From: Zoogloea oryzae
GTDB taxonomy: Bacteria; Pseudomonadota; Gammaproteobacteria; Burkholderiales; Rhodocyclaceae
NCBI RefSeq assembly: GCF_030161255.1
Contig: NZ_BSPX01000013.1
Span: 5,555-69,554, forward strand
DNA: 64,000 nucleotides
Direction: 5' to 3'
Positions 42,771 to 50,837 of this stretch are shown one piece after another. The notes under the pieces were generated by a model, which was not told the DNA's origin, made no database searches, and saw only the letters and a program-made list of their open reading frames with translations. Position 1 is the stretch's first letter. Every line of letters starts with the position of its first letter. The position numbers and the translations under genes are program-made.

Positions 42771-42807
42771 AGCCTTGGGGAGTGATCGGGCAATCCGCTT
42801 GTCCAGG

Positions 42808-44295
42808 TCAGTGTTTCAGAGCCGATTCGAGCTTATCGACCAGGACGCGCAGAATCTTTACCCGTGCATAATATTTGTTGTCGGCCTCGACGAGGGTCCA
42901 GGCGGCATTTTCGGTGCTGGTGCGGTCGATCATGTCGCACACCGCCGGCTCGTAGAGGGGCCACTTCTCGCGGTTGCGCCAGTCTTCCGGCGTGATCTTG
43001 TAGCGCTTGAAGGCTTCCTCTTCCCGTGCCTTGAAGCGCCGCAGCTGCTCCGCGTCGCTCACCGACAGCCAGAACTTCACGACGATGGCCCCGGCAGACA
43101 CCAGCTGATCCTCGAAATCGTTGATCTCGGCGTAGGCCCGCATCCAGTCGGCCTCGGAGCAGAAGCCCTCGACCCGTTCCACCAGCACCCGGCCGTACCA
43201 GGAGCGGTCGAAGATCGCCACCTTGCCCTGCCGCGGCAGGCGCCGCCAGAAGCGCCACAGATAAGGCTGGGCGCGCTCCTCGTCGGACGGCGCGGCGATC
43301 GGGATGACGTGATACTGGCGCGTGTCGAGCGCGGCGGTGACGCGGCGGATCGCCCCGCCCTTGCCGGCGGCGTCCATGCCCTCGAAGACCAGCACCAGGC
43401 TGCGTTTCGCGAACGCCTCGTTGCGCACCGCCAGGGCCAGCCGGCCCTGGAGCTTCTCCAGCTGGCTCTCGTAGTCCTTCTTGTCCATCGGCTGGTCGAG
43501 CACCAGCGCGTTGAGCAGGTTGCGCTCGTCCGGCGCAGCCACCAGCGGCGCGGCGGTCTGCCGCGTGCGGAAGCCCTTGCGGACGAACTCGATGCGCCGC
43601 TGCAGCCGCTCGAGGAGCGTCTTGCCCACGTGCACCGCCCGGTATTGGGGGTCGCTGCCATCGACGATCACCCACGGCGCGATGCCGGTGCTCGTGCGGC
43701 GCAGCACGTGCTCGGCCACCTCGCGGTAGCGGTCGTAGTGCTCGTAGATTTCCCAGTCGGCCTCGCGCACCCGCCAGCGGGTGTCCGGATTGGCTTCCAG
43801 CGCCTTGAGGCGCTTCTTCTGCCCGGCCTGCGACAGGTGGAACCAGAACTTGATGAGCAGCACGCCCTCGGCGGCGAGCATCGCCTCGAAGCGGTTGAGC
43901 TCCGACAGACGCTGATCAAGATGCGCCTTCTTCATCCGCTTGAAGCTGCGCTCGTTGATGGGCTCGGAATACCAGTTGCCGAACAGGATGCCGATCTTGC
44001 CCTTGGCCGGCAGCGCCCGCCAGAAGCGCCACAGCGGGGGGCGCTGGCGCTCCTCGTCGGTGGGCTGGTCGAAGGCGTGCACCTCGATGTGCCGCGGGTC
44101 CATCCACTCGTTGAGCAGGTTCACCGTCTCGCCCCGTCCGGCGCCGTCGATCCCGTTGATGAGGATCACCGCGGCGAAATCCTTGTGTTCGAGGAGGTCG
44201 AACTGGGTGTTCAGCAGGTCGGTGCGCAGCTGCGGCTCGATGGCCGCGTACTCCTCCTTCGACAGCTTGTGGCCCAGCTCGGCTGACTCAAACAT
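42808..44295 (-). CDS. pap: Polyphosphate:AMP phosphotransferase (two-domain PPK2)
   Basis: 495-residue class II PPK2 that uses polyphosphate to phosphorylate AMP to ADP. It contains two fused PPK2 domains. The N-terminal copy has an altered Walker A (GIDGAGRGETV, Arg where Lys is usual). The C-terminal copy has a canonical loop (GMDAAGKGGAI) and the lid Arg/Asp motif FDRSWYGRVL, so it is probably the catalytic half. Length agrees with known PAP enzymes (~500). The ATG at 44295 with GGGAGA just upstream is preferred to the preceding TTG. Overlaps the rsmE 3' end by eight bases. Confidence 0.92.
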   Translation of the reverse strand: MFESAELGHKLSKEEYAAIEPQLRTDLLNTQFDLLEHKDFAAVILINGIDGAGRGETVNLLNEWMDPRHIEVHAFDQPTDEERQRPPLWRFWRALPAKGKIGILFGNWYSEPINERSFKRMKKAHLDQRLSELNRFEAMLAAEGVLLIKFWFHLSQAGQKKRLKALEANPDTRWRVREADWEIYEHYDRYREVAEHVLRRTSTGIAPWVIVDGSDPQYRAVHVGKTLLERLQRRIEFVRKGFRTRQTAAPLVAAPDERNLLNALVLDQPMDKKDYESQLEKLQGRLALAVRNEAFAKRSLVLVFEGMDAAGKGGAIRRVTAALDTRQYHVIPIAAPSDEERAQPYLWRFWRRLPRQGKVAIFDRSWYGRVLVERVEGFCSEADWMRAYAEINDFEDQLVSAGAIVVKFWLSVSDAEQLRRFKAREEEAFKRYKITPEDWRNREKWPLYEPAVCDMIDRTSTENAAWTLVEADNKYYARVKILRVLVDKLESALKH

Positions 44296-45028
44296 CAAGG
44301 TCTCCCGGAAAATCGCCCCACAGGGTTTGCATGGCCGCGATGGCCGCCAGGCCCGCGGTTTCGGTGCGCAGCACCCGCGGCCCGAGGGCCAGGGGCTCGC
44401 AGCCGGCGCGATCGGCCAGGGCCAGCTCGGCCGGCGACCAGCCGCCCTCCGGCCCGATCAGGATCGCCACCGGCCCGGCCGGACGCGGCTTGCGGGCCAG
44501 CGCGCCTGCGGCACCGGGCGCGAGGATCATCCGCGTGCCGGCAAAATCCTGAGCCAGGTACTTGGCCAGCGGCAGGATCTCGGCCACCTCCGGCACCCGG
44601 TTGCGGCCGGACTGCTCGCAGGCCGACACAGCGATCTGCTGCCAGTGGGCGAGGCGCTTGTCCGCCCGGTCGCCCGACAGCTTGAGCACCGAACGCTCGG
44701 CCGCCACCGGCTGGATCGCGGCAACGCCCAGCTCGACGGCCTTCTGCACCACCCAGTCCATCTTGTCGGCGCTCGCCAGGGCCTGCACCAGGGTGATCGC
44801 CAGCGGCGACTCCCGCTCGGCATCGAGCCGCGGACCAAGCCGCGCCAGCGGCTGCTTGCCGAGGGCGACCAGGGTGGCCGCGCACTCGCCGCCGCGGCCG
44901 TCGAAGAGGGTCACCGCGTCACCCACCACAAGGCGCAGCACGCGCTCGGCATGATGGGCAACGGCCGCCGGCAGCGGCATGTCGGAATCGGGCACGAGGC
45001 CGTCGGGGCAAAAGAAGCGCGGGTTCAT
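44288..45028 (-). CDS. rsmE: 16S rRNA m3U1498 methyltransferase
   Basis: 246-residue SPOUT-class enzyme that methylates U1498 of 16S rRNA. It has an N-terminal PUA-like domain (HHAERVLRLVVGDAVTLFDG) and a C-terminal trefoil knot with the SAM-binding strand ILIGPEGGWSPAELALA and LGPRVLRTETAGLAAI. These are diagnostic RsmE motifs. Two adjacent ATGs (45031 and 45028) are possible starts with no clear ribosome site. Divergent from the thioredoxin-fold gene across ~48 bases. Confidence 0.94.
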   Translation of the reverse strand: MNPRFFCPDGLVPDSDMPLPAAVAHHAERVLRLVVGDAVTLFDGRGGECAATLVALGKQPLARLGPRLDAERESPLAITLVQALASADKMDWVVQKAVELGVAAIQPVAAERSVLKLSGDRADKRLAHWQQIAVSACEQSGRNRVPEVAEILPLAKYLAQDFAGTRMILAPGAAGALARKPRPAGPVAILIGPEGGWSPAELALADRAGCEPLALGPRVLRTETAGLAAIAAMQTLWGDFPGDLDV

Positions 45029-45076
45029 CATGCTATTATCCGCGTGCCTCCACGGGATTGAAACCAAACGAAGATC

Positions 45077-45637
45077 ATGGTCAGTCTTACCACGCCCCTG
45101 TGCGATTTCGGCTGGTCCGCCCCGGACTTCGTACTGCCCGGTGTCGACGGCAAGTCCCACAGCCTTTCCAGTTGCCGCGGCCCCAACGGGCTGCTGGTGA
45201 TGTTCATCTGCAACCATTGCCCCTACGTTAAGGCCGTGCTGCCGCGCCTCGTGCGCGACTGCCGCGAGCTTGCCGGGCTCGGCATCGGCTGCGTGGCCAT
45301 CATGTCCAACGATCCAGCCGACTACCCCGAGGATTCCCCGGAGAACATGCAGCGCATCGCCGCGGCCATGGATTTCCCCTTCCCCTACCTGCTCGACGAG
45401 AGCCAGGCCGTCGCCAAGGCCTACGGCGCGGTGTGCACACCGGATTTCTTCGGCTTCGACGCCGGGCTCGGCCTGCAGTATCGCGGCCGCCTCGACGCGT
45501 CGGGCAAGAACCCGGCGCCCGACGACGCCCGCCGCGAGCTTTTCGAGGCGATGCGCCAGGTGGCCGAAACCGGCCACGGCCCGGCCGAGCAGACGCCCAG
45601 CATCGGCTGCTCCATCAAGTGGCGGGCCCCATGCTGA
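45077..45637 (+). CDS. Thioredoxin-fold peroxiredoxin-like protein (AhpC/TSA family)
   Basis: 186-residue cytoplasmic redoxin with no signal peptide. The redox motif is CNHCPYVKAVLPRL at ~50, i.e. CxxC in the thioredoxin position, with the cis-proline region AVCTPDFFGFD. It resembles the widespread 'thioredoxin family protein' with ICNHCPY, related to peroxiredoxins. A third cysteine pair is absent, but GCSIKW and a final Cys lie near the C-terminus. Likely a thiol-disulfide oxidoreductase; substrate unknown. It overlaps the next gene by seven bases. Confidence 0.8.
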   Translation: MVSLTTPLCDFGWSAPDFVLPGVDGKSHSLSSCRGPNGLLVMFICNHCPYVKAVLPRLVRDCRELAGLGIGCVAIMSNDPADYPEDSPENMQRIAAAMDFPFPYLLDESQAVAKAYGAVCTPDFFGFDAGLGLQYRGRLDASGKNPAPDDARRELFEAMRQVAETGHGPAEQTPSIGCSIKWRAPC

Positions 45638-46440
45638 ACGCCGCCCAACGCCTCGAACAGGCCCGCGCCCTGGCCGAACTCGTCCGCGAGATGGCCAAGG
45701 AAACCATCCTGCCCCGCTACCTCAGCGCCGTGCGCGAGCACAAGGCCGATGGCAGCGTGCTCACCGAAGCCGATCTGGCCTCCCAGGCCGCGCTGGTCGA
45801 ACGCCTGCCCAGGCTCATCCCCGGCGCCGTGCTCGGCGAAGAGATGAGCGCCGAGGAGCAGGGACGTGTGTGGCACCTGGGCAAGGGCGGCCTGTGGGTC
45901 ATCGACCCCATCGACGGCACCACCAACTTCGCCAATGGGATTCCCTTCTTCGGGGTGGCGGTGGCCTATCTCATCGACCACAAGACCCAGCTCGGGGTGG
46001 TCTACAACCCGATCACCGACGAAGCCTTTTACGCCGCCCGCGGCGCCGGCGCCTGGCTCAACGACGTGGCGCTGCCCCTGCGCAGCCCGGCCGCACGCCT
46101 CAAGGACGCCGTCGCCGGCGTCGACTTCAAGCGCATCAGCCACCACCTGGGCGACGAGCTCGCGGTGCGCCCGCCGTATTACTCCCAGCGCAACTTCGGC
46201 TCCAGCGCCCTCGAATGGTGCTACGTGGCCGCCGGCCGGCTCGACGTGTACATCCACGGCGGTCAGATGCTGTGGGACTACGCCGCCGGCCGCCTGATCC
46301 TCGACGAGGCCGGTGGCGCCTACAGCACCCTGGGCGGCACGCCGCTCACCGCCGGGCCAGCCATCAAGCGCTCGGTGATCGCCGCCGCCAGCCCCGCCCT
46401 GTTTGAAGAGTGGCGCATCTGGCTGCACAGCCACGCATGA
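45631..46440 (+). CDS. Inositol monophosphatase family phosphatase
   Basis: 269-residue Mg2+-dependent phosphatase of the IMPase/CysQ/FBPase superfamily. Metal-site motifs are GEEMSAEE (~70), WVIDPIDGTTNFANGIPFF (~89-107) and QMLWDYAAGRLILDEAGG (~212). Candidate substrates are inositol phosphates, histidinol phosphate, PAP or fructose-1,6-bisphosphate. The last would fit phosphoribulokinase immediately downstream, but sequence alone does not decide. ATG at 45631 overlaps the preceding stop. Confidence 0.87.
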   Translation: MLNAAQRLEQARALAELVREMAKETILPRYLSAVREHKADGSVLTEADLASQAALVERLPRLIPGAVLGEEMSAEEQGRVWHLGKGGLWVIDPIDGTTNFANGIPFFGVAVAYLIDHKTQLGVVYNPITDEAFYAARGAGAWLNDVALPLRSPAARLKDAVAGVDFKRISHHLGDELAVRPPYYSQRNFGSSALEWCYVAAGRLDVYIHGGQMLWDYAAGRLILDEAGGAYSTLGGTPLTAGPAIKRSVIAAASPALFEEWRIWLHSHA

Positions 46441-46455
46441 GGCGCCCAGGAGACT

Positions 46456-46471
46456 CGGCACAGATATTGCT
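46456..46471 (+). promoter_or_regulatory. Candidate sigma-54 promoter upstream of phosphoribulokinase
   Basis: CGGCACAGATATTGCT fits the -24/-12 consensus (GG and GC exactly ten bases apart, TTGCT complete). The predicted start is near 46482, 90 bases before the kinase ATG. No NtrC-like dyad was noticed upstream, where coding sequence lies. Confidence 0.55.
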
Positions 46472-46510
46472 GGGCTAGCCTCCGCACGCTCCGGAAAGTT
46501 GCTGGAGTGC

Positions 46511-46548
46511 TTTTGGAACAGTTCATGACCCCGTGGCCTGCTCCAAAA
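46511..46548 (+). promoter_or_regulatory. Inverted repeat in the phosphoribulokinase leader
   Basis: TTTTGGAACA (46511-46520) and TGCTCCAAAA (46539-46548) are inverse complements at 9 of 10 positions with an 18-base spacer. It could be a regulator site or an RNA stem ahead of the GGAG ribosome site at 46562. Confidence 0.4.
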
Positions 46549-46571
46549 ACACTCATTTTCTGGAGCAATCC

Positions 46572-47447
46572 ATGTCCATGAAGCACCCCATCGTCGTGGT
46601 GACCGGCTCGTCCGGCTCCGGCACGACGACCGTGAAGCACACTTTCGAAGGCATCTTCTGGCGCGAGAAGGTCAACGCCGCGATCATCGAAGGCGACAGC
46701 TTCCACCGCTACACCCGCGATGAGATCCGCGAACTCATCATCGACGCCGAAAACAAGGGCCAGCGCGGGATCAGCCACTTCGGGCCCGAGGCCAACCTGC
46801 TCGAAGACCTCGAACAGCTCTTCCGCACCTACGGCGAATCGGGCAGCGGCCGGCGGCGCCATTACCTTCACCATTCCGAAGAAGCCGCCCGCCGCGGCCT
46901 GAAGGTGGGCAGCTTCACGCCCTGGGAAGACATCCCGCCCGACACCGACTGTCTGTTCTACGAAGGCCTGCACGGCGCGGTGATCACCGACAAGGTGAAC
47001 ATCTGCCGCCACGCCGACCTGCTGATCGGCGTCGTTCCAATCACCAACCTGGAGTGGATACAAAAGATCCACCGGGACACGAAAACCCGCGGCTATTCCC
47101 TCGAAGCCGTGCAGGAGACCATCCTGCGGCGGATGCACGACTACGTGCATTACATCGTCCCCCAGTTCTCGCACACCCACATCAACTTCCAGCGGGTGCC
47201 GATGGTGGATACGTCGAACCCCTTCATCGCCCGCGACATCCCCACCGCCGACGAATCGATGGTCATCATCCGCTTCCGCGACCCGCGGGGCGTGGATTTC
47301 CCCTACCTGCTGCGGATGGTGGACGGCAGCTTCATGTCCCGCGCCAACACCATCGTGGTGCCCGGCGGCAAGCTCGATCTGGCAATGCAGCTGATCCTCA
47401 CCCCGCTGATCTGGAAGCTGATGGAGCGCCGTCGCCAGTGGGTGTGA
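46572..47447 (+). CDS. cbbP: Phosphoribulokinase
   Basis: 291-residue proteobacterial (class I) PRK, converting ribulose-5-phosphate to ribulose-1,5-bisphosphate with ATP. The P-loop GSSGSGTTTVKHTF is close to the N-terminus. IIEGDSFHRYTRDE, the catalytic-base region FYEGLHGAV and RDTKTRGYS are characteristic. Length matches octameric bacterial PRKs. Good ribosome site GGAG before ATG 46572. PRK serves only the Calvin cycle, so CO2 fixation or RuBisCO-linked redox balancing is implied, although no RuBisCO gene is in view. tkt, gap and pgk follow 3.4 kb downstream. Confidence 0.95.
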   Translation: MSMKHPIVVVTGSSGSGTTTVKHTFEGIFWREKVNAAIIEGDSFHRYTRDEIRELIIDAENKGQRGISHFGPEANLLEDLEQLFRTYGESGSGRRRHYLHHSEEAARRGLKVGSFTPWEDIPPDTDCLFYEGLHGAVITDKVNICRHADLLIGVVPITNLEWIQKIHRDTKTRGYSLEAVQETILRRMHDYVHYIVPQFSHTHINFQRVPMVDTSNPFIARDIPTADESMVIIRFRDPRGVDFPYLLRMVDGSFMSRANTIVVPGGKLDLAMQLILTPLIWKLMERRRQWV

Positions 47448-47464
47448 CCGGCGCCTGATACGAC

Positions 47465-47490
47465 AACGGGGCAGCCGCGGCTGCCCCGTT
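47465..47490. terminator. Terminator between phosphoribulokinase and the MORN gene
   Basis: An eleven-base arm (47465-47475) pairs perfectly with 47480-47490 around CGCG and ends in TTT. Placed between convergent genes, usable on both strands. Confidence 0.75.
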
Positions 47491-47508
47491 TCATGTCCAC
47501 ACCCGGCC

Positions 47509-49275
47509 TTATTTGACCGATGCGGTGAGGTTCTTGCCCTTGTCGGTCTGCTGGTCGTTCTGGAATTCGCCCTCCCAACCTTCGCCGCTGGCCCAGGTCA
47601 GGCGGCCCTGGCCGTGCTTACGGCCCATGTTCCAGGTGCCGTCATAGCGGTTGCCGTTCTTCCAGGCGTACGAGCCCTGGCCGTGGAACACCCCGCGCAC
47701 GAAGTCGCCGGTGTAGCGGTCGCCGCTGGGGAAGATCTGGGTGCCGCGGCCATTGGGCTCACCATCCTTCACCGCACCTTCGTAGCGGTTGCCGCCGGCA
47801 AAGCGGATCACCCCGTAGCCGACGGCCTGGTCATCGACCCAGTCGCCCTCGTACCACTGGCCGCCCACCCACTCGAAGCGCCCCTTGCCGTGCTTGCGGC
47901 CATTGACCAGGGTGCCCACGTAGCGCTCGCCGTTGGTCCATTCGACGGTGCCGGTACCGCTCACCGCGCCGGTCTGGCGCTCGAGCGTGAAGGCGCCGCG
48001 ATACGTGGTGTCGCCCGCCACCAGCACCACTTCGCCCGGCGGAGCGGCCGGGGTCGGAGCGGCAGGTTTGCTCTCGGCCACCGGAGCAGGCTTGGGTGCC
48101 GGTGCCGGCGCTGGGGCGGCAGTCGTCGCGGCAGCAGCCGTGGCCGTCACCGCTGCGGCGGCCGGCAGCCTGGCGACGGCCGTGGCCGCCGGCTGGACGA
48201 CCACCGGCGCTACCACCGGCTGATTGGTCACGATGGCCGGCGGCGGCGCCTTGCGGCTGCCGTACAGGGCCATCGCGTTCTGGGGCAGCGGCGTGCCGCG
48301 CTCCCGGGAGATCGCGTCGGCGTTGGTGCGGGCGAGGCTCTGGGGATTGCCGCGGCACTGGATCACCGCGTCGCGCCAGGCCACCTCGGCCTTCACCGAC
48401 AGCACGTCCTTCTCGGTGGCTGACACCGCCTGCCCGGTGGTGCGCAGCTGCTGGGTCTGGTCGGTGGCGGCATCCCACAGGGGGCCGCAGTGCTCGGCGT
48501 TGTGGGCGTCGATCTGGGTCTGCTCGACCTTGCGCATGGCCTGGGTCTGACGGCTGCCGGCGCATTTATCGGCGGCGCCTTCCCAGGCCAGCACGGCCTT
48601 GCTGTAGAGGGATGCGGCATCGTCCCAGCGCTTGTCCTTCCAGGCCACGCGGGCGTAGTCGCCGAGCGACGTGGCGCTCTTCCAGGCGGCATCGCAGGCG
48701 GGGCCGGAGCTGAGCAGCTCGGCGTTGGCCGCGCGGGCGCGCACCGTGGCCGCGAGGCTCTTCTCGGCTTTCTCCTTGTGGGGCGGATGGCACAGGTCGG
48801 CCGCCTCGCGCCACACATTTTCGGCGTCGGCCAGCAGGCGTTCGATCTGGGCGGGATCGCCCTTCTCGCCGCGGGCCGCGGCCACCTTGACCTCCAGGTC
48901 GAGGGCCTTGTCGAGGCGCGGCAGGCATTCGCTCTGATGGCTCGACGCCGCCTCGGCCTGCTTGAGGAGCGCGGCGGCCTTGTCGCCCTGCCTGTTGGCC
49001 TGGGCCGCCACCGCCGGACAGTTGGCGGCGATGCTCAGAAAGGCGCCGCTGGCTTCGGCCAGCAGGGGCTGAGCGTCCTTCCAGCGCTTGGCGGCGGCCA
49101 CCTGCTGGCCGCGCTCGAAGGTCAGCTCGGCCTGCTGCATGGCGGCCGGGCAATCCAGCTGGGCGCCGGAGTCGTCGGGCATCGACGAAGCCGGCGGCGG
49201 CGTCTGGGCGACCGCCGCGGTGATGAGCGAACAGGCCAGGGCACCGCACAGATCAAGGATTCGCATCTTCTTCAT
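47509..49275 (-). CDS. Secreted MORN-repeat protein
   Basis: 588 residues with an N-terminal signal peptide (ALACSLITAAVA). Residues ~35-330 are helical, with regularly spaced Cys and Trp and Ala-rich TPR-like character (AKRWKDAQPLLAEA, KDKRWDDAASLYSKAV). A Pro/Ala/Val-rich linker at ~345-415 is followed by about six to seven MORN repeats (~420-580: YVGTLVNGRKHGKGRF, YEGDWVDDQAVGYGV, YTGDFVRGVFHGQGSY). MORN arrays bind membranes or other proteins. Starts three bases after the PDZ-like lipoprotein stop, so the two form an operon and probably one envelope complex. Confidence 0.8.
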   Translation of the reverse strand: MKKMRILDLCGALACSLITAAVAQTPPPASSMPDDSGAQLDCPAAMQQAELTFERGQQVAAAKRWKDAQPLLAEASGAFLSIAANCPAVAAQANRQGDKAAALLKQAEAASSHQSECLPRLDKALDLEVKVAAARGEKGDPAQIERLLADAENVWREAADLCHPPHKEKAEKSLAATVRARAANAELLSSGPACDAAWKSATSLGDYARVAWKDKRWDDAASLYSKAVLAWEGAADKCAGSRQTQAMRKVEQTQIDAHNAEHCGPLWDAATDQTQQLRTTGQAVSATEKDVLSVKAEVAWRDAVIQCRGNPQSLARTNADAISRERGTPLPQNAMALYGSRKAPPPAIVTNQPVVAPVVVQPAATAVARLPAAAAVTATAAAATTAAPAPAPAPKPAPVAESKPAAPTPAAPPGEVVLVAGDTTYRGAFTLERQTGAVSGTGTVEWTNGERYVGTLVNGRKHGKGRFEWVGGQWYEGDWVDDQAVGYGVIRFAGGNRYEGAVKDGEPNGRGTQIFPSGDRYTGDFVRGVFHGQGSYAWKNGNRYDGTWNMGRKHGQGRLTWASGEGWEGEFQNDQQTDKGKNLTASVK

Positions 49276-49278
49276 GAC

Positions 49279-50664
49279 TCATTCGTCGCCCGATTCGAGG
49301 GGCATTCTCAGCATGGCATCGATCAGGCCGGTCTGGCCAAGGCCCGACGGCGGCTTGATCTCCTCGCTGTCCGAGGCGAGCGCCATGCCGCCGATTTCGT
49401 CGGAGGCGCTGGGCAGATCGGAGAGCTTCAAGGTAAACGCCTCCAGCGACGCGCCCTTGAGGACGGCCGCGAGCATTTCTTCACGCTGGGTCTGGCGGGC
49501 GAGGTTCACGAACTTGGCCAGCCGCTCTTCATCCAGCACAAAGACGTTGCTGATGCGGTTCTGGTCGAGGAGCTTCTGATGCAGGGTTGCGCCGGCCAGC
49601 GGGTCGCCGCCAAGCTTGCCGATGCGGTCGTAGGCCCAGCGGTCGGCGTCGTCGAAAGCGGTGGTGGCCACCCACGACAGGCTCGACACCGCCATCCCCA
49701 TCCGCGCCATGAAGGTGTCCCGCAGCACATTGCCAGCCTGGCGGCCGACCGACTTCACCACTTCCTCACCAATCTTCTGGACGTAATCCTGGGCGGCCTG
49801 TTCGGCCAGCTTCCTGGCGGCCTCCTGCAGCGCCTGCTTGGCGACCGCTTCGGATGCCGATTTGGCGGCCGCCGCAGCCGCCGCCTGGGCTGCCTGGTTG
49901 GCCGCCACCTTGGCGGCCTGTGCCGCGGCGTTGAGGCCGGTGGCAAGGGACGCGATCTCGAACAGCGTGGAGACGATCTCCTTGCTGTAGTGATACGTCT
50001 TCATCCGCGCACCGCCCTCTTCCGACAGGCCCTGGGTCCACAGCACCATCCACAGGGCTTCGTCGGGGGTGATCTGGGGGCCGAAGATCTCCAGCGGATG
50101 GATGCTCATCAGCCAGTGAAAATCCTGGTAGCCAGGCGTCACCGGCGGCGCCAGCCGGGCATAGCCACGGCACACTTGCAGGGGCTTGATGGTCACCGTC
50201 TTGCCGGCAGCCGTCCTGATGGGGAAAGGCTCGCCGTCGTCGCGCAGTTCGGCGAGCTCGGCGAGCATCTTGTTGGCGTCGTTCTTCTTGTAGCCCTTGA
50301 TCTCGACGATCTTGTCGCCGGGCGCAAGGCCGATGTCCGGCGCGGCTGCCACCACCGTGAGCCGCTCATCCACCTGCAGCGCGCGCACCCACGCCACCCG
50401 GTCGTCCTCTTCCCACTCGTAGCTCGTCGCCACGCTGAAGGGCAGCTCCCACTGGTGGCTGCAGTCCGGGTCCTTGAGGGCCGCGGAGCGCACGATGGCC
50501 GGACGCAGCGCACGCTCGCCGTGGCCCAGGGCACGCAGGTTGCCCAGCAGCGTCTCATTGACCTTGCGGCCATCGTCAACGGTGTATTTCATGCCGCCGC
50601 AACCGCCCAGCAGCAGGGCGACAAGGACGACGACCAGGGAGGTCCAGCGGGAGAGCAGACGCAT
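49279..50664 (-). CDS. Lipoprotein with PDZ-like segment and peptidase-like remnant
   Basis: 461 residues. Lipobox LLLGGC (residue ~22) marks a lipoprotein. A PDZ-like stretch (APDIGLAPGDKIVEIKGYKK) is at ~85-150. Next come DEALWMVLWTQGLS and an extreme Ala-rich helix (~245-275), then DDADRWAYDRIGKLGGDP. The order PDZ, helix, Ala/Gly-rich insert, A-D-x-x-A...GGDP recalls M48-type metallopeptidase lipoproteins, but the zinc motif HExxH is missing, so it is at most a pseudo-enzyme. That comparison is inference. ATG 50664 is used because the lipoprotein signal begins there. Paired with the MORN gene. Confidence 0.65.
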   Translation of the reverse strand: MRLLSRWTSLVVVLVALLLGGCGGMKYTVDDGRKVNETLLGNLRALGHGERALRPAIVRSAALKDPDCSHQWELPFSVATSYEWEEDDRVAWVRALQVDERLTVVAAAPDIGLAPGDKIVEIKGYKKNDANKMLAELAELRDDGEPFPIRTAAGKTVTIKPLQVCRGYARLAPPVTPGYQDFHWLMSIHPLEIFGPQITPDEALWMVLWTQGLSEEGGARMKTYHYSKEIVSTLFEIASLATGLNAAAQAAKVAANQAAQAAAAAAAKSASEAVAKQALQEAARKLAEQAAQDYVQKIGEEVVKSVGRQAGNVLRDTFMARMGMAVSSLSWVATTAFDDADRWAYDRIGKLGGDPLAGATLHQKLLDQNRISNVFVLDEERLAKFVNLARQTQREEMLAAVLKGASLEAFTLKLSDLPSASDEIGGMALASDSEEIKPPSGLGQTGLIDAMLRMPLESGDE

Positions 50665-50837
50665 CGGCAGGCGCGATGTAAGAAAATGTAAGGCGTACGG
50701 GATTATGCCGGAGTTTTTCCATCCCGGCCGTGACGGGCCCAACAGGCGGATTCAAGCCGCCAAGGCTACCCAAGCCCCGGGAAATCAAAGATAATTGCGG
50801 TCTTTGCGCGCCGCTCTCCCCGGCCGAAGGTTCCCAG

